The position numbers were made by a program, and so were the translations under genes. Below are positions 1 through 7,616 of a stretch of DNA of 64,000 bases, piece by piece. A model generated the notes under the pieces. The model was given only the letters and a program-made list of their open reading frames with translations. It was not told the DNA's origin and did no database searches. Within the stretch, counting starts at the first letter, position 1; every line of letters starts with the position of its first letter. Source of the DNA: an uncultured Bacteroidales bacterium (GTDB lineage Bacteria; Bacteroidota; Bacteroidia; Bacteroidales; Bacteroidaceae). The stretch covers positions 62,001 to 126,000 of the forward strand of contig CADCNQ010000003.1 of NCBI GenBank assembly GCA_902802815.1, written 5' to 3'.

Positions 1-65
1 AAGTCACCTGAAGCACCTCGGCGAGAGGACCTCCGGAAGTCAACGCAAGAGAGTGTTTTTGCCAA

Positions 66-95
66 TTTGTTTAACGTAAAAAGATTGTATTTTTG
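66..95 (+). promoter_or_regulatory. Candidate Bacteroidota promoter ahead of the HU-like gene
   Basis: A TAnnTTTG -7 box (TATTTTTG, 88-95) is preceded by TTTG at 66-69 with an 18-bp spacer, slightly short of the usual 19-21. The box ends one base before the ATG at 97, so the transcript would be leaderless or the box may be fortuitous. Confidence 0.4.
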
Positions 96-96
96 T

Positions 97-777
97 ATGG
101 CAAACGAAAGAATCGCCTTGGGTATCAACCTCAGGCAAAACAAGAACAGCCGTAATGCTGGCTACGGCAAGTACTACCCGGTAGTGGACCAGCAGAAGAC
201 CCTCTCGCTGCGCGGTCTGGCGGAGCACATGGTGAGCCATGGTTCGCTCTATGGTCGCAGTGTGGTGGAGGGAGTGTTGAACCAGATATGCGAATGCCTG
301 CCCGAACTCGTGGCGCAGGGCGTACCCGTGAAGCTCGGCTCGCTGGGCACATTCTATCCCACGGCGCAGGTGACGAAGAACGGGGCTGTGGAGGGCTACG
401 CCGGCATGGACGGTCTCAACCCCGGCACCATCGTGCAGGGCATACGCATCCGCTTCCGTCCCGACTCCACGAAGCTGGACAACCTGTGCGGACCGAAGTT
501 CAAGGAGCGCTGCTCGCTGGAACTGCGCAACATCGTGGACACCCAGGAGGTGACGCTGGAGGGCAAGACGCGCAAGGTGCAGACACTCGTTCCCGTGGCT
601 ACGGCTGTGGCAGAGTGGAAGGCACGCGAGGCTCTGGAGGGCAACGACGACCCCGACTTCGGCGGCGGATCTACGGGCGGTAACACCCAGGGTGGTAGCA
701 CCGGCGGCAATACCGGTGGCAGCACAGGTGGTAATACCGGTGGCGGCGACAACGGCGACGGACCGAGCGAGGGCTAA
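97..777 (+). CDS. HU-like DNA-binding protein with glycine-rich C-terminal tail (HU-HIG type)
   Basis: This is a 226-aa protein whose first ~120 residues look like the HU-related fold common in Bacteroidota (HU-HIG family, HU fused to Ig, winged-helix or Gly-rich tails). The segment VKLGSLGTFYP is the recognisable core. The last ~35 residues are low-complexity G/S/T/N repeats (GGSTGGNT units), which fits the Gly-rich class. It probably binds DNA as an architectural protein. An upstream TTG at 67 would add ten residues, but the ATG at 97 (MANERIALG) gives a more natural N-terminus. A strong hairpin terminator follows, so it appears monocistronic. Exact DNA target and role are unknown. Confidence 0.8.
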   Translation: MANERIALGINLRQNKNSRNAGYGKYYPVVDQQKTLSLRGLAEHMVSHGSLYGRSVVEGVLNQICECLPELVAQGVPVKLGSLGTFYPTAQVTKNGAVEGYAGMDGLNPGTIVQGIRIRFRPDSTKLDNLCGPKFKERCSLELRNIVDTQEVTLEGKTRKVQTLVPVATAVAEWKAREALEGNDDPDFGGGSTGGNTQGGSTGGNTGGSTGGNTGGGDNGDGPSEG

Positions 778-800
778 GCGGCTGCGCCTAAATGAGAAGA

Positions 801-830
801 GAAAGGTGCCTTTCGGTGCCTTTCTTTTTT
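801..830 (+). terminator. Rho-independent terminator after the HU-like gene
   Basis: A 10-bp stem (GAAAGGTGCC / GGTGCCTTTC, with two G-T pairs) closes a TTTC tetraloop and is followed by six T residues. It lies 24 bp after the stop codon. Confidence 0.85.
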
Positions 831-901
831 GTTTCAGTCCCTCAAAAAACGGCACGGACAGCCATAAAGTTTGCAACTTTAACATAAAAAACGCCCGAAA
901 G

Positions 902-933
902 TTTGCTTGAATGCGTACGTTTTGTTATTTTTG
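902..933 (+). promoter_or_regulatory. Bacteroidota promoter for the fimbrillin-like gene
   Basis: TTTG at 902-905 and TATTTTTG at 926-933 are separated by exactly 20 bp, matching the TTTG / TAnnTTTG consensus. The start codon at 953 gives a short 5' leader. Confidence 0.75.
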
Positions 934-952
934 TACCTATATTTGATGAATT

Positions 953-1852
953 ATGAAATATATTGCAATTACAGCACTGCTGATCAGTATCGGACTGACA
1001 GCCTGTTCCTCGGACGATAACGGCGAGGTGCAGCCGCAGGATGTACCCGGAATCACCACACGCACGATGTATGTCGATGTGACGGAAAACCCGTTGACCG
1101 ATAATACGGCGAACGGGGCACGTGAGACAGTGAGCACACGCACCGCTGCTCCCACTACGACATCGACACTAAGCAGCTTCTCCATGAACTACATGACCAA
1201 CAAGTATGATTTCTCGAAAACCGCCGGCCCATGGCGCACAGCCACCTGGCCTGGAGTCGGGAATGATGACAAGATAGACTTTTATGCCTACAACGGCGGT
1301 ACGTATAATTACAACGACGGCGCGCCCTATGCTACGTTCAGTGTTGACGAGGATGCCTTCAACCAGCACGACTTCCTGGTGGCAGAGCACAAACAGATAT
1401 CCTACAATGACGCTAAGGGACATGTCAGCCTGACGTTCGACCACGCCTGCGCAGCTGTCTTTTTTACCGTGCAGATAACAAATACGCTGAGAACAAATCT
1501 TGGCCATGACCTCATGGTGAACAGCATCGTGCTGAGGAATGTCTATAAGTCGGGCACGTACAATTACGGGACGAAGTCCTGGTCTGATGTCAGCACTGTT
1601 GCCAACTACACCCTTACCAATGTCGCCGCTGGCGACGCAATCACCGTGACGCCTACACCTCAGGCTTTGCCCACCGAGTATCTCTTCATGATTCCGCAGG
1701 TGCGACCGGCCGGCGTCGGAGGCATATATTTGGAGGTTAACTATACCACCTCGTCTGCCAAGTCGGTCAGCATCCCCCTGGATGTCAACTGGGAAAGCGG
1801 GCAAATGTATACAATCAACATCAAATTAGGAACCAGCGCCATACAGCCATGA
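953..1852 (+). CDS. Fimbrillin-family (Mfa-like) outer-membrane lipoprotein
   Basis: A 299-aa protein with a lipoprotein signal (hydrophobic stretch, lipobox GLTAC, Cys18, then SSDD, typical of surface-exposed Bacteroidota lipoproteins). The body resembles the Mfa-like/fimbrillin A family: a conserved tract around DKIDFYAYN, then the LTFDHACAAVFFTVQ strand, ending in a strand-rich C-terminal half. Such proteins are exported as lipoproteins and many are assembled into pili as major or minor pilins. No accessory pilus genes are next to it, so whether it is a pilin or an orphan surface lipoprotein is open. It has its own promoter and shares an ATGA overlap with a tiny downstream gene, indicating translational coupling. 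Confidence 0.75.
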   Translation: MKYIAITALLISIGLTACSSDDNGEVQPQDVPGITTRTMYVDVTENPLTDNTANGARETVSTRTAAPTTTSTLSSFSMNYMTNKYDFSKTAGPWRTATWPGVGNDDKIDFYAYNGGTYNYNDGAPYATFSVDEDAFNQHDFLVAEHKQISYNDAKGHVSLTFDHACAAVFFTVQITNTLRTNLGHDLMVNSIVLRNVYKSGTYNYGTKSWSDVSTVANYTLTNVAAGDAITVTPTPQALPTEYLFMIPQVRPAGVGGIYLEVNYTTSSAKSVSIPLDVNWESGQMYTINIKLGTSAIQP

Positions 1853-1989
1853 AAAAGAAATATATCACTCCGGCCACCAATGTCTTCCCCGTGCAGTTGC
1901 AGTCCCACCTGATGGATTACAGCGTGAGAGACTATGAGAACAAGGGCCCGCAGAATGTCGGGTTGGGGAAAGATGCAGATGAAGATTAA
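1849..1989 (+). CDS. Small 46-aa protein of MKKxYxxPA type
   Basis: An ATG overlaps the stop of the fimbrillin-like gene (ATGA) and opens a 46-codon frame starting MKKKYITPATNVFPVQLQS and ending in an acidic tail. The start MKK-x-Y-x-x-P-A-(S/T)-x-V-x-x-V matches a second small ORF at 26238-26366 on the other strand, which also sits beside a surface-protein gene. Function is unknown and no signal peptide is evident. The recurrence of the pattern and the tight coupling argue that it is translated. Confidence 0.6.
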   Translation: MKKKYITPATNVFPVQLQSHLMDYSVRDYENKGPQNVGLGKDADED

Positions 1990-2021
1990 TCATAAAAACA
2001 CAGTTAACAGTAAAAATAAAA

Positions 2022-3506
2022 ATGAGCAAGGAATATCTTTTGGGACTGGATGTGGGGAGCAGTTCGGTGAAGGCATCCCTGGTGGATGTGGCAACCGGTG
2101 AGATGGCAGGTACGGCATTCTGGCCGCAGTCGGAAGCACCCATCAAGGCGCTCAGGACAGGATGGGCGGAGCAAAGCCCGCAGATGTGGTGGGACAACAT
2201 GAAGACCGCGCTGGGCAAGGCCATGCAGCAGGCAGGGGCCAAGGGCAGCGAGGTGAAGGCCGTCGGTATCTCGTATCAGATGCACGGACTGGTGTGTGTG
2301 GACAAGAACGGCGAGGCTCTGCGCGACAGCATAATATGGTGCGATTCACGCGCCGTGCCCTACGGAGAGAAGGCTTTCCGCGAAGTGGGGGAGACATGGT
2401 GTCTGGAGCATCTGCTCAATTCGCCCGGTAACTTCACTGCGGCAAAACTGGCGTGGGTGAAGGAAAACGAGCCCGAGCTCTTCAGCAGGATACATAAGAT
2501 AATGCTTCCCGGCGACTATATCTCCATGCGGCTGAGCGGCGAGATGAACACCACAATAGGTGGACTGAGCGAAGGCATGATGTGGGACTTCAAGGAAAAG
2601 AGCACTGCAGGCAAACTGCTCGACTACTACGGAGTGCCCGCGGAGATGATACCCGAGGTGGTGCCCACATTCAGCGTGCAGGCACAGGTGTCGAAGGCTG
2701 CAGCAGAGGAACTGGGTCTGGAGGCCGGTACGCCCATCAGCTACCGCGCAGGAGACCAACCCAACAACGCGCTGAGCCTGAACGTGTTCAACCCCGGAGA
2801 GATAGCATCCACGGCCGGCACCAGCGGCGTGGTCTACGGTGTGCTGGGAGAGGTGCGCTACGATACGAAGTCGCGCGTGAACACCTTCGCGCACGTTAAT
2901 TATACAAAGGAACTGACACGACTGGGTGTGCTGCTCTGCATCAACGGTACGGGTATCCTCAACGCGTGGATGCGCCGCACAGTGGCTCCGGAAGGCATCT
3001 CATATGCTGAGATGAACGAGATGATGGCCGCCATACCCGTAGGCAGCGAGGGCGTGAGCATCGTGCCCTTCGGCAACGGTGCCGAGCGCGTGCTGGAGAA
3101 CAGGGAAGTGGGATGCAGCGTGAACGGCGTGAACTTCAACAAGCACACGAAGGCACACCTCATGAGAGCCGCCCAGGAGGGAATCGTATTCTCGTTCTGC
3201 TACGGTATGGAGGTGATGCGCGACATGGGTATGGATATACGCACGATACACGCAGGCAGAGCCAATATGTTCCTCAGCGACATATTCCGCAAGACGCTGG
3301 CAAGCGTGAGCGGTGCCACAATCGAACTGTACGACACCGACGGCAGTGTGGGCGCTGCAAAGGGTGCAGGTATCGGCTGCGGCATATACAAGGACAATAC
3401 GGAAGCTTTCTCCACACTGAAGCGCCTGGATGAGATACAGCCCGAGACGGGGGCCGAATATCAGGAGGCATACCAGAGGTGGAAAGAGGTGCTGGAAAAG
3501 CAGTAA
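2022..3506 (+). CDS. xylB: Xylulokinase
   Basis: This 494-aa FGGY-family sugar kinase phosphorylates D-xylulose to xylulose-5-phosphate, feeding the pentose phosphate pathway. The N-terminal phosphate-binding motif is LGLDVGSSSVKAS (residues 6-18). The catalytic Asp is in RAGDQPNNA (Asp245), and the C-terminal FGGY domain has the adenosine-binding stretch DGSVGAAKGAGIG. Full family length. Xylose isomerase or transporter genes are not adjacent, and the next genes downstream run toward it, so it ends its transcription unit at a strong hairpin. Other FGGY substrates are possible, but overall similarity is clearly to XylB. Confidence 0.92.
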   Translation: MSKEYLLGLDVGSSSVKASLVDVATGEMAGTAFWPQSEAPIKALRTGWAEQSPQMWWDNMKTALGKAMQQAGAKGSEVKAVGISYQMHGLVCVDKNGEALRDSIIWCDSRAVPYGEKAFREVGETWCLEHLLNSPGNFTAAKLAWVKENEPELFSRIHKIMLPGDYISMRLSGEMNTTIGGLSEGMMWDFKEKSTAGKLLDYYGVPAEMIPEVVPTFSVQAQVSKAAAEELGLEAGTPISYRAGDQPNNALSLNVFNPGEIASTAGTSGVVYGVLGEVRYDTKSRVNTFAHVNYTKELTRLGVLLCINGTGILNAWMRRTVAPEGISYAEMNEMMAAIPVGSEGVSIVPFGNGAERVLENREVGCSVNGVNFNKHTKAHLMRAAQEGIVFSFCYGMEVMRDMGMDIRTIHAGRANMFLSDIFRKTLASVSGATIELYDTDGSVGAAKGAGIGCGIYKDNTEAFSTLKRLDEIQPETGAEYQEAYQRWKEVLEKQ

Positions 3507-3530
3507 CCGACCGCAATACGCAGTAAGACG

Positions 3531-3562
3531 AAGAAGGCTACCTTCACGGGTAGCCTTCTTTG
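3531..3562. terminator. Hairpin terminator between convergent xylB and ackA
   Basis: A perfect 12-bp stem (AAGAAGGCTACC, 3531-3542, with GGTAGCCTTCTT, 3549-3560) encloses a 6-nt loop. It lies 24 bp after xylB and 27 bp after ackA on the opposite strand, so it can serve both. Confidence 0.8.
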
Positions 3563-3587
3563 TGTATGTATAATAAGGGACATCTGC

Positions 3588-4778
3588 TTAGCAGAGAGCC
3601 TGCGTGTCGAGGGCAATCATGAGTTCCTCGTCGGTGGGGATGCAGCAGACGGTGACCTTGGAGTCGTCGGCAGAGAGGACGGCCTCTTTGGCACGGCAAC
3701 TGCGGTTTTTGGCGGCGTCCATCTTCACACCCATGAATTCAAGCCCGCTCGTGGCGCCTTCACGCACTTCCCACTGGTTCTCGCCTGCACCGCCGGTGAA
3801 GAGGATGATGTCCACACCGCCCATTGCGGCTGCATACTGACCGATGTATTTCTTGATGCGATAGCAATACATCTCCTTAGCCAGACGTGCCTTGTCGTTG
3901 CCGGCAGCGATACCGGCGAGGATGTCGCGGAAGTCGGAGGAGAGTTCGCTCACACCGGCCAGTCCCGACTTCTTGTTGAGCAGGTCGGAGAGGCCCTTTG
4001 TGTCGAGTCCGAGTTTGTCCATGAGGAATGTCACGGCACCGGCATCGATGTCGCCCGAGCGGGTGCCCATGATGAGGCCTTCCAGGGGAGTGAGACCCAT
4101 GGAGGTGTCCACACACTTACCGTCCTTCACGGCAGCTATGGAGGCACCGTTGCCGATATGGCAGGTGATAATCTTCTTACCCTCGGGCGCTACACCCAGG
4201 AACTCGCACACGCGCTGTGACACGTAGCGGTGGCTGGTGCCGTGGAAACCGTAGCGGCGCACGCCGTACTCTTTATACAGATTGTAGGGGAGGGCATACA
4301 TGAATGCGTAGTCGGGCATCGTCTGATGGAAGGCGGTGTCGAAAACACCCACCTGGGGAATCTCCGGCAGGAGTGCCGTGACGGCATCCACACCCTTGAT
4401 GTTGGCGGGATTGTGGAGAGGAGCCAGATCGTTGCACTTGGCGAAGTCGGCCATCACCTCGGGGGTGAGACGGACGGACTTGTTGAACTTCTCGCCGCCG
4501 TGCACCATGCGGTGGCCCACAGCACCGAGTTCGTGGAGGTCTTTGAGCACGGCATACTCACCTGTGGTGAGCACCTCGAATATCCACTGCACGCCGGCGG
4601 TGTGCTCGGAGATGGGACGCTCCATCTTGTGCTTCTCGCCGTTGAGTTTTACTGTGATGAATGAATCGGGCAAACCGATTTTCTCTATGCCGCCGGATGT
4701 GATGACGCTCTTGTCCGTCATATCATACAACGCGTATTTTATAGAACTACTACCACAATTTAGAACCAATATTTTCAT
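3588..4778 (-). CDS. ackA: Acetate kinase
   Basis: A 396-aa protein of the ASKHA acetokinase family that converts acetyl phosphate and ADP to acetate and ATP, the energy-yielding last step of acetate fermentation. It has the N-terminal LNCGSSSIKY signature, GHRMVHGGEKF around residue 88, the FDTAFH motif, the second signature YGFHGTSHRYV, and a phosphate loop in CHIGNGASI. It lies directly downstream of pta in the same direction. The gap between them consists entirely of 7-bp repeats. Confidence 0.97.
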   Translation of the reverse strand: MKILVLNCGSSSIKYALYDMTDKSVITSGGIEKIGLPDSFITVKLNGEKHKMERPISEHTAGVQWIFEVLTTGEYAVLKDLHELGAVGHRMVHGGEKFNKSVRLTPEVMADFAKCNDLAPLHNPANIKGVDAVTALLPEIPQVGVFDTAFHQTMPDYAFMYALPYNLYKEYGVRRYGFHGTSHRYVSQRVCEFLGVAPEGKKIITCHIGNGASIAAVKDGKCVDTSMGLTPLEGLIMGTRSGDIDAGAVTFLMDKLGLDTKGLSDLLNKKSGLAGVSELSSDFRDILAGIAAGNDKARLAKEMYCYRIKKYIGQYAAAMGGVDIILFTGGAGENQWEVREGATSGLEFMGVKMDAAKNRSCRAKEAVLSADDSKVTVCCIPTDEELMIALDTQALC

Positions 4779-4780
4779 CT

Positions 4781-4836
4781 CTCTAAACTCTAAACTTTCA
4801 ACTCTAAACTTTTATTTTTTAACTTTTAACTTTCTA
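4781..4836 (-). repeat. Heptad repeat filling the pta-ackA spacer
   Basis: Eight contiguous 7-bp units on the + strand (CTCTAAA, CTCTAAA, CTTTCAA, CTCTAAA, CTTTTAT, TTTTTAA, CTTTTAA, CTTTCTA). In the coding direction the array begins inside the pta TAG stop codon and ends two bases before the ackA ATG. Confidence 0.85.
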
Positions 4837-5841
4837 CGCGTCCTGTGCCTGGCACGATGTAATGGCAATCATCTTGTAGATGTCGTCTACGGAGCAACCT
4901 CTGGAGAGGTCGTTGACGGGACGTGCGATGCCCTGAAGGATGGGACCTATGGCATCGGCACCGCCGAGGCGCTGTGTGAGTTTGTAACCGATGTTGCCGC
5001 ACTCGAGGTTGGGGAAGATAAGCACGTTGGCATGGCCTGCAATCTTGCTGCCGGGAGCCTTCTTCTCACCCACAGCGGGTACGAGGGCTGCATCAGCCTG
5101 CAGTTCGCCGTCCACGTCGAGACTGGGGTCGAACTGCTTGGCCAGACGGGTGGCTTCCACCACTTTGTCCACCACTTCGTGCTTGGCGCTGCCCTTTGTG
5201 GAGAAGGAGAGCATAGCCACCTTGGGCTGTGCGATGCCTGCCACGCTCTTGGCTGTCTGTGCCGTGCATACGGCAATCTGGGCCAACTGGGAAGCATCGG
5301 GCATCGGCGTCACGGCTACGTCGCCATAGACGAGTACACCGCCTTCACCGTACTGTGTACGCTCAGAGATGATGAGCATGGCACCGCTCACGCAGGAGAT
5401 GCCGGGAGCGCACTTGATAATCTGGAGAGCGGGGCGCAAGGTGTCGCCCGTGGTGGAAAGGGCACCGGATATCTGACCGTCGGCATCGCCGCTCTTGATG
5501 ATGAGGCAGCCGAAGTAGAGAGGGTCGAGCACCTGCTTGCGGGCCAGTTCGGGAGTCATGCCTTTCTTCTGGCGGAGCTGGAAGAGCAACTGGGCATACT
5601 CCTCTGTCTTGTCGCTGGTGGCCGGGTCGATGATGGTGGCCTTGTCGAGGTGGGTGAGACCCAGTTTCTGACCCAGTGCCATGATGTCGGCCTTGGGACC
5701 GATGAGAATGATGTCGGCCAGGTCGTCGGCAAGCGCCATGTCGGCAGCAGTGAGAGTGCGCTCCTCGAGGCTCTCGGGAAGAACGATGCGCTGCTTGTTG
5801 GATTTGGCGCGCTGAATGATTTGTTGCATTAATGCACTCAT
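4834..5841 (-). CDS. pta: Phosphate acetyltransferase
   Basis: This 335-aa enzyme interconverts acetyl-CoA plus phosphate with acetyl phosphate plus CoA. It belongs to the short, catalytic-domain-only class, without the N-terminal DRTGG regions of enterobacterial Pta. Family-typical stretches include RIVLPESLEERTLTAA near the N-terminus, GCLIIKSGDADGQISGA, and IFPNLECGNIGYKLTQRLGGA near the C-terminus. It pairs with ackA immediately downstream. A second in-frame ATG lies four codons in. Upstream, cdaA and folP read in the same direction and no promoter is evident in the spacer, so one folP-cdaA-pta-ackA transcript is plausible. Confidence 0.96.
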   Translation of the reverse strand: MSALMQQIIQRAKSNKQRIVLPESLEERTLTAADMALADDLADIILIGPKADIMALGQKLGLTHLDKATIIDPATSDKTEEYAQLLFQLRQKKGMTPELARKQVLDPLYFGCLIIKSGDADGQISGALSTTGDTLRPALQIIKCAPGISCVSGAMLIISERTQYGEGGVLVYGDVAVTPMPDASQLAQIAVCTAQTAKSVAGIAQPKVAMLSFSTKGSAKHEVVDKVVEATRLAKQFDPSLDVDGELQADAALVPAVGEKKAPGSKIAGHANVLIFPNLECGNIGYKLTQRLGGADAIGPILQGIARPVNDLSRGCSVDDIYKMIAITSCQAQDA

Positions 5842-5885
5842 AGTGAAAATGTGTTTATTGTTGTTTGATTGTATTTACGTTGTCG

Positions 5886-5927
5886 GTTTCAAGTTTCAGG
5901 TTTCAGGTTTCAGGTTTCAGGTTTTCG
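5886..5927 (-). repeat. Heptad repeat between cdaA and pta
   Basis: Six contiguous 7-bp units on the + strand: GTTTCAA, four GTTTCAG, and GTTTTCG. On the coding strand this is CTGAAAC, the same unit as the array at 25419-25453. Confidence 0.85.
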
Positions 5928-5934
5928 TTATCGT

Positions 5935-6729
5935 TTATATCTTGCCTTTCATGAGAATGCGTTCGAGCTCTTCGGCAGAGACGCGGGCCTTGAAGTCGTT
6001 GTCGTATGCCACGGAGATGCGTCCTGTCTCCTCGCTGACCACAATGGCAAGGGCATCGGTCTCCTTGGACAGACCCTTTGCGGCGCGGTGGCGCAGGCCG
6101 AAGTCTTTGGGTATGTCGAGGTCGTGTGACACAGGCAGGATACACGATGCTGCCACAATGCGGTCGCCGTTGATGATGAGGGCACCGTCGTGCAGGGGGG
6201 AATTCTTGAAGAAGATATTCTCGATGAGACGCTGTGAGACGAGGGCGTCGATACGTTCGCCGGTGCGCACGAAGTCGCCGAGGGGCAGGTCGTTCTGCAT
6301 CACGATGAGGGCACCCACCTTCTGTTTCGCCATATTGAGGCACGCCAGAACGATGGGCGACACCTGCGAGCGGCTGTGACGGAAATCCTCGCCGTCTTCC
6401 ATGTCCTTCTTCGGACGGAAGAAATTGATGATGCGGTTGGCTCTCTCGTGAGTGCCGAGGCTGAAGAAGAAATGGCGTATCTCCTCCTGAAAGAGTACGA
6501 TGATGGCAATGACGCCCACGCTGACGAGCTGGTCGAGAATGCTGCCCAGGAGTTTCATCTCCACCACCTTTGAGATGATAATCCAGAAACTGATGAAGAC
6601 GATAAGCCCGTAGAAGATGTTCACGGAGCGGGACTGCTTCATGAGTTTGTAGCAGGAGAAGAGTATCACCGCCACAAGGAATATGTCAAGTAGGTCTTTT
6701 ATGCCAAATTCGAACATAGTCTGATGCAT
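5935..6729 (-). CDS. cdaA: Diadenylate cyclase (c-di-AMP synthase), membrane form
   Basis: A 264-aa protein that condenses two ATP into the second messenger c-di-AMP. The first ~90 residues carry three hydrophobic helices, as in CdaA, followed by the DAC domain with the catalytic DGA (181-183, in SPLHDGALII) and RHR (213-215, in GLRHRAAKGLSKETDA) motifs. Both are intact. The frame overlaps the end of folP by 31 nt from the ATG at 6729. A start at the fifth codon (6717) is also possible and still overlaps. The folP-cdaA pairing recurs in Bacteroidota. The Gram-positive partners cdaR and glmM are not present here. Confidence 0.92.
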   Translation of the reverse strand: MHQTMFEFGIKDLLDIFLVAVILFSCYKLMKQSRSVNIFYGLIVFISFWIIISKVVEMKLLGSILDQLVSVGVIAIIVLFQEEIRHFFFSLGTHERANRIINFFRPKKDMEDGEDFRHSRSQVSPIVLACLNMAKQKVGALIVMQNDLPLGDFVRTGERIDALVSQRLIENIFFKNSPLHDGALIINGDRIVAASCILPVSHDLDIPKDFGLRHRAAKGLSKETDALAIVVSEETGRISVAYDNDFKARVSAEELERILMKGKI

Positions 6730-7469
6730 TGTACCGCTTCACGGACGTCGTGGACGCGGAGGATGGAAGCCCCCTTGAGGAGGGCTATGGTGTTGAGGCA
6801 GACGGTGCCTGTGAGGGCTTCTTCCGTGGATACCCCGAGCGTATTTTTTATCATGCTCTTGCGCGACACTCCCACCAGTACGGGGCAGGCCAGTTCGTCA
6901 ACGAGGGCCGACAGGTGGGAGAGCATTTCGAAATCCTTTTCCGTGGAACCGGCAAAACCGAACCCGGGATCGAGGATGACATCCGCCACACCGCGCTCGC
7001 GGAGCATCTCAAGCGTTTCGCCCATGAGCCGGAAATCAGGCTGGGTGAGCACATAGGGAACGTGGAACGAACAGAGAACCTCGGTCATCTCGGGGCAGCC
7101 GCCGGAGACATCGTTGATGATGTCGGCACCATAGTCTTCAATCACCTTGCGTGCAACTTCCGGACGGAATGTATCCACGGAAATTACGGCTTCCGGCCAG
7201 ATGCTCCGCACGAGGGGCAGACTCCAGGAGAGACGCCTGAGTTCCTCCTCTGCGCTGGCAGGAGTGCTGCCCGGACGCGTGCTGACGGCACCCACATCAA
7301 TCATCGCGGCTCCCTCGTCGCGTATCTGCTGCACACGGCGCGTGAATGAAGCCTCGTCCGTAACGCGGGAGTCCGCGAAAAAGGAGTCGGGCGTCACATT
7401 CAATATTCCCATCACCTGGGGGCGGGATATATCGTGGAGCTTGCCTTTGATGTTGAGATAACAGTTCAT
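6699..7469 (-). CDS. folP: Dihydropteroate synthase
   Basis: This 256-aa TIM-barrel enzyme of folate synthesis joins 6-hydroxymethyl-dihydropterin pyrophosphate with p-aminobenzoate and is the sulfonamide target. The pterin-binding motif GILNVTPDSF lies at residues 21-30. The second signature, around MIDVGAVSTRPGS, and ISVDTFRPEVA and IINDVSGG are all present. Its 3' end overlaps the 5' end of cdaA. It is transcribed divergently from murF across a 147-bp gap that holds candidate promoters for both. Confidence 0.95.
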   Translation of the reverse strand: MNCYLNIKGKLHDISRPQVMGILNVTPDSFFADSRVTDEASFTRRVQQIRDEGAAMIDVGAVSTRPGSTPASAEEELRRLSWSLPLVRSIWPEAVISVDTFRPEVARKVIEDYGADIINDVSGGCPEMTEVLCSFHVPYVLTQPDFRLMGETLEMLRERGVADVILDPGFGFAGSTEKDFEMLSHLSALVDELACPVLVGVSRKSMIKNTLGVSTEEALTGTVCLNTIALLKGASILRVHDVREAVQCIRLCSNLA

Positions 7470-7476
7470 TCGTGTG

Positions 7477-7484
7477 CAAAAATA
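7477..7484 (-). promoter_or_regulatory. Candidate -7 box for folP
   Basis: TATTTTTG on the minus strand ends 7 nt before the folP ATG. No good -33 TTTG is seen at the expected distance. If used, the leader would be a few bases at most. Confidence 0.45.
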
Positions 7485-7575
7485 ACAAAAAAAAAGTTAG
7501 CACACGCGTGTATTGGGCTATTTATTTGGTCTTTTTTGTCGATTTTTTCAAAGAAGATGATTTTTTATCGGTTGT

Positions 7576-7610
7576 TTTGGCAGTTGACATGGAATGTTTC
7601 GGTACCTTTG
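7576..7610 (+). promoter_or_regulatory. Candidate promoter for murF
   Basis: TACCTTTG (7603-7610) matches the -7 consensus. TTTG at 7576-7579 gives a 23-bp spacer, longer than ideal. The box ends 6 nt before the murF ATG. Confidence 0.5.
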
Positions 7611-7616
7611 TGTGCT

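Noticed and set aside
4336..5832. A 498-codon + strand frame spanning ackA and pta
   Set aside because: It crosses two certain minus-strand enzyme genes and the heptad spacer and has no family similarity.
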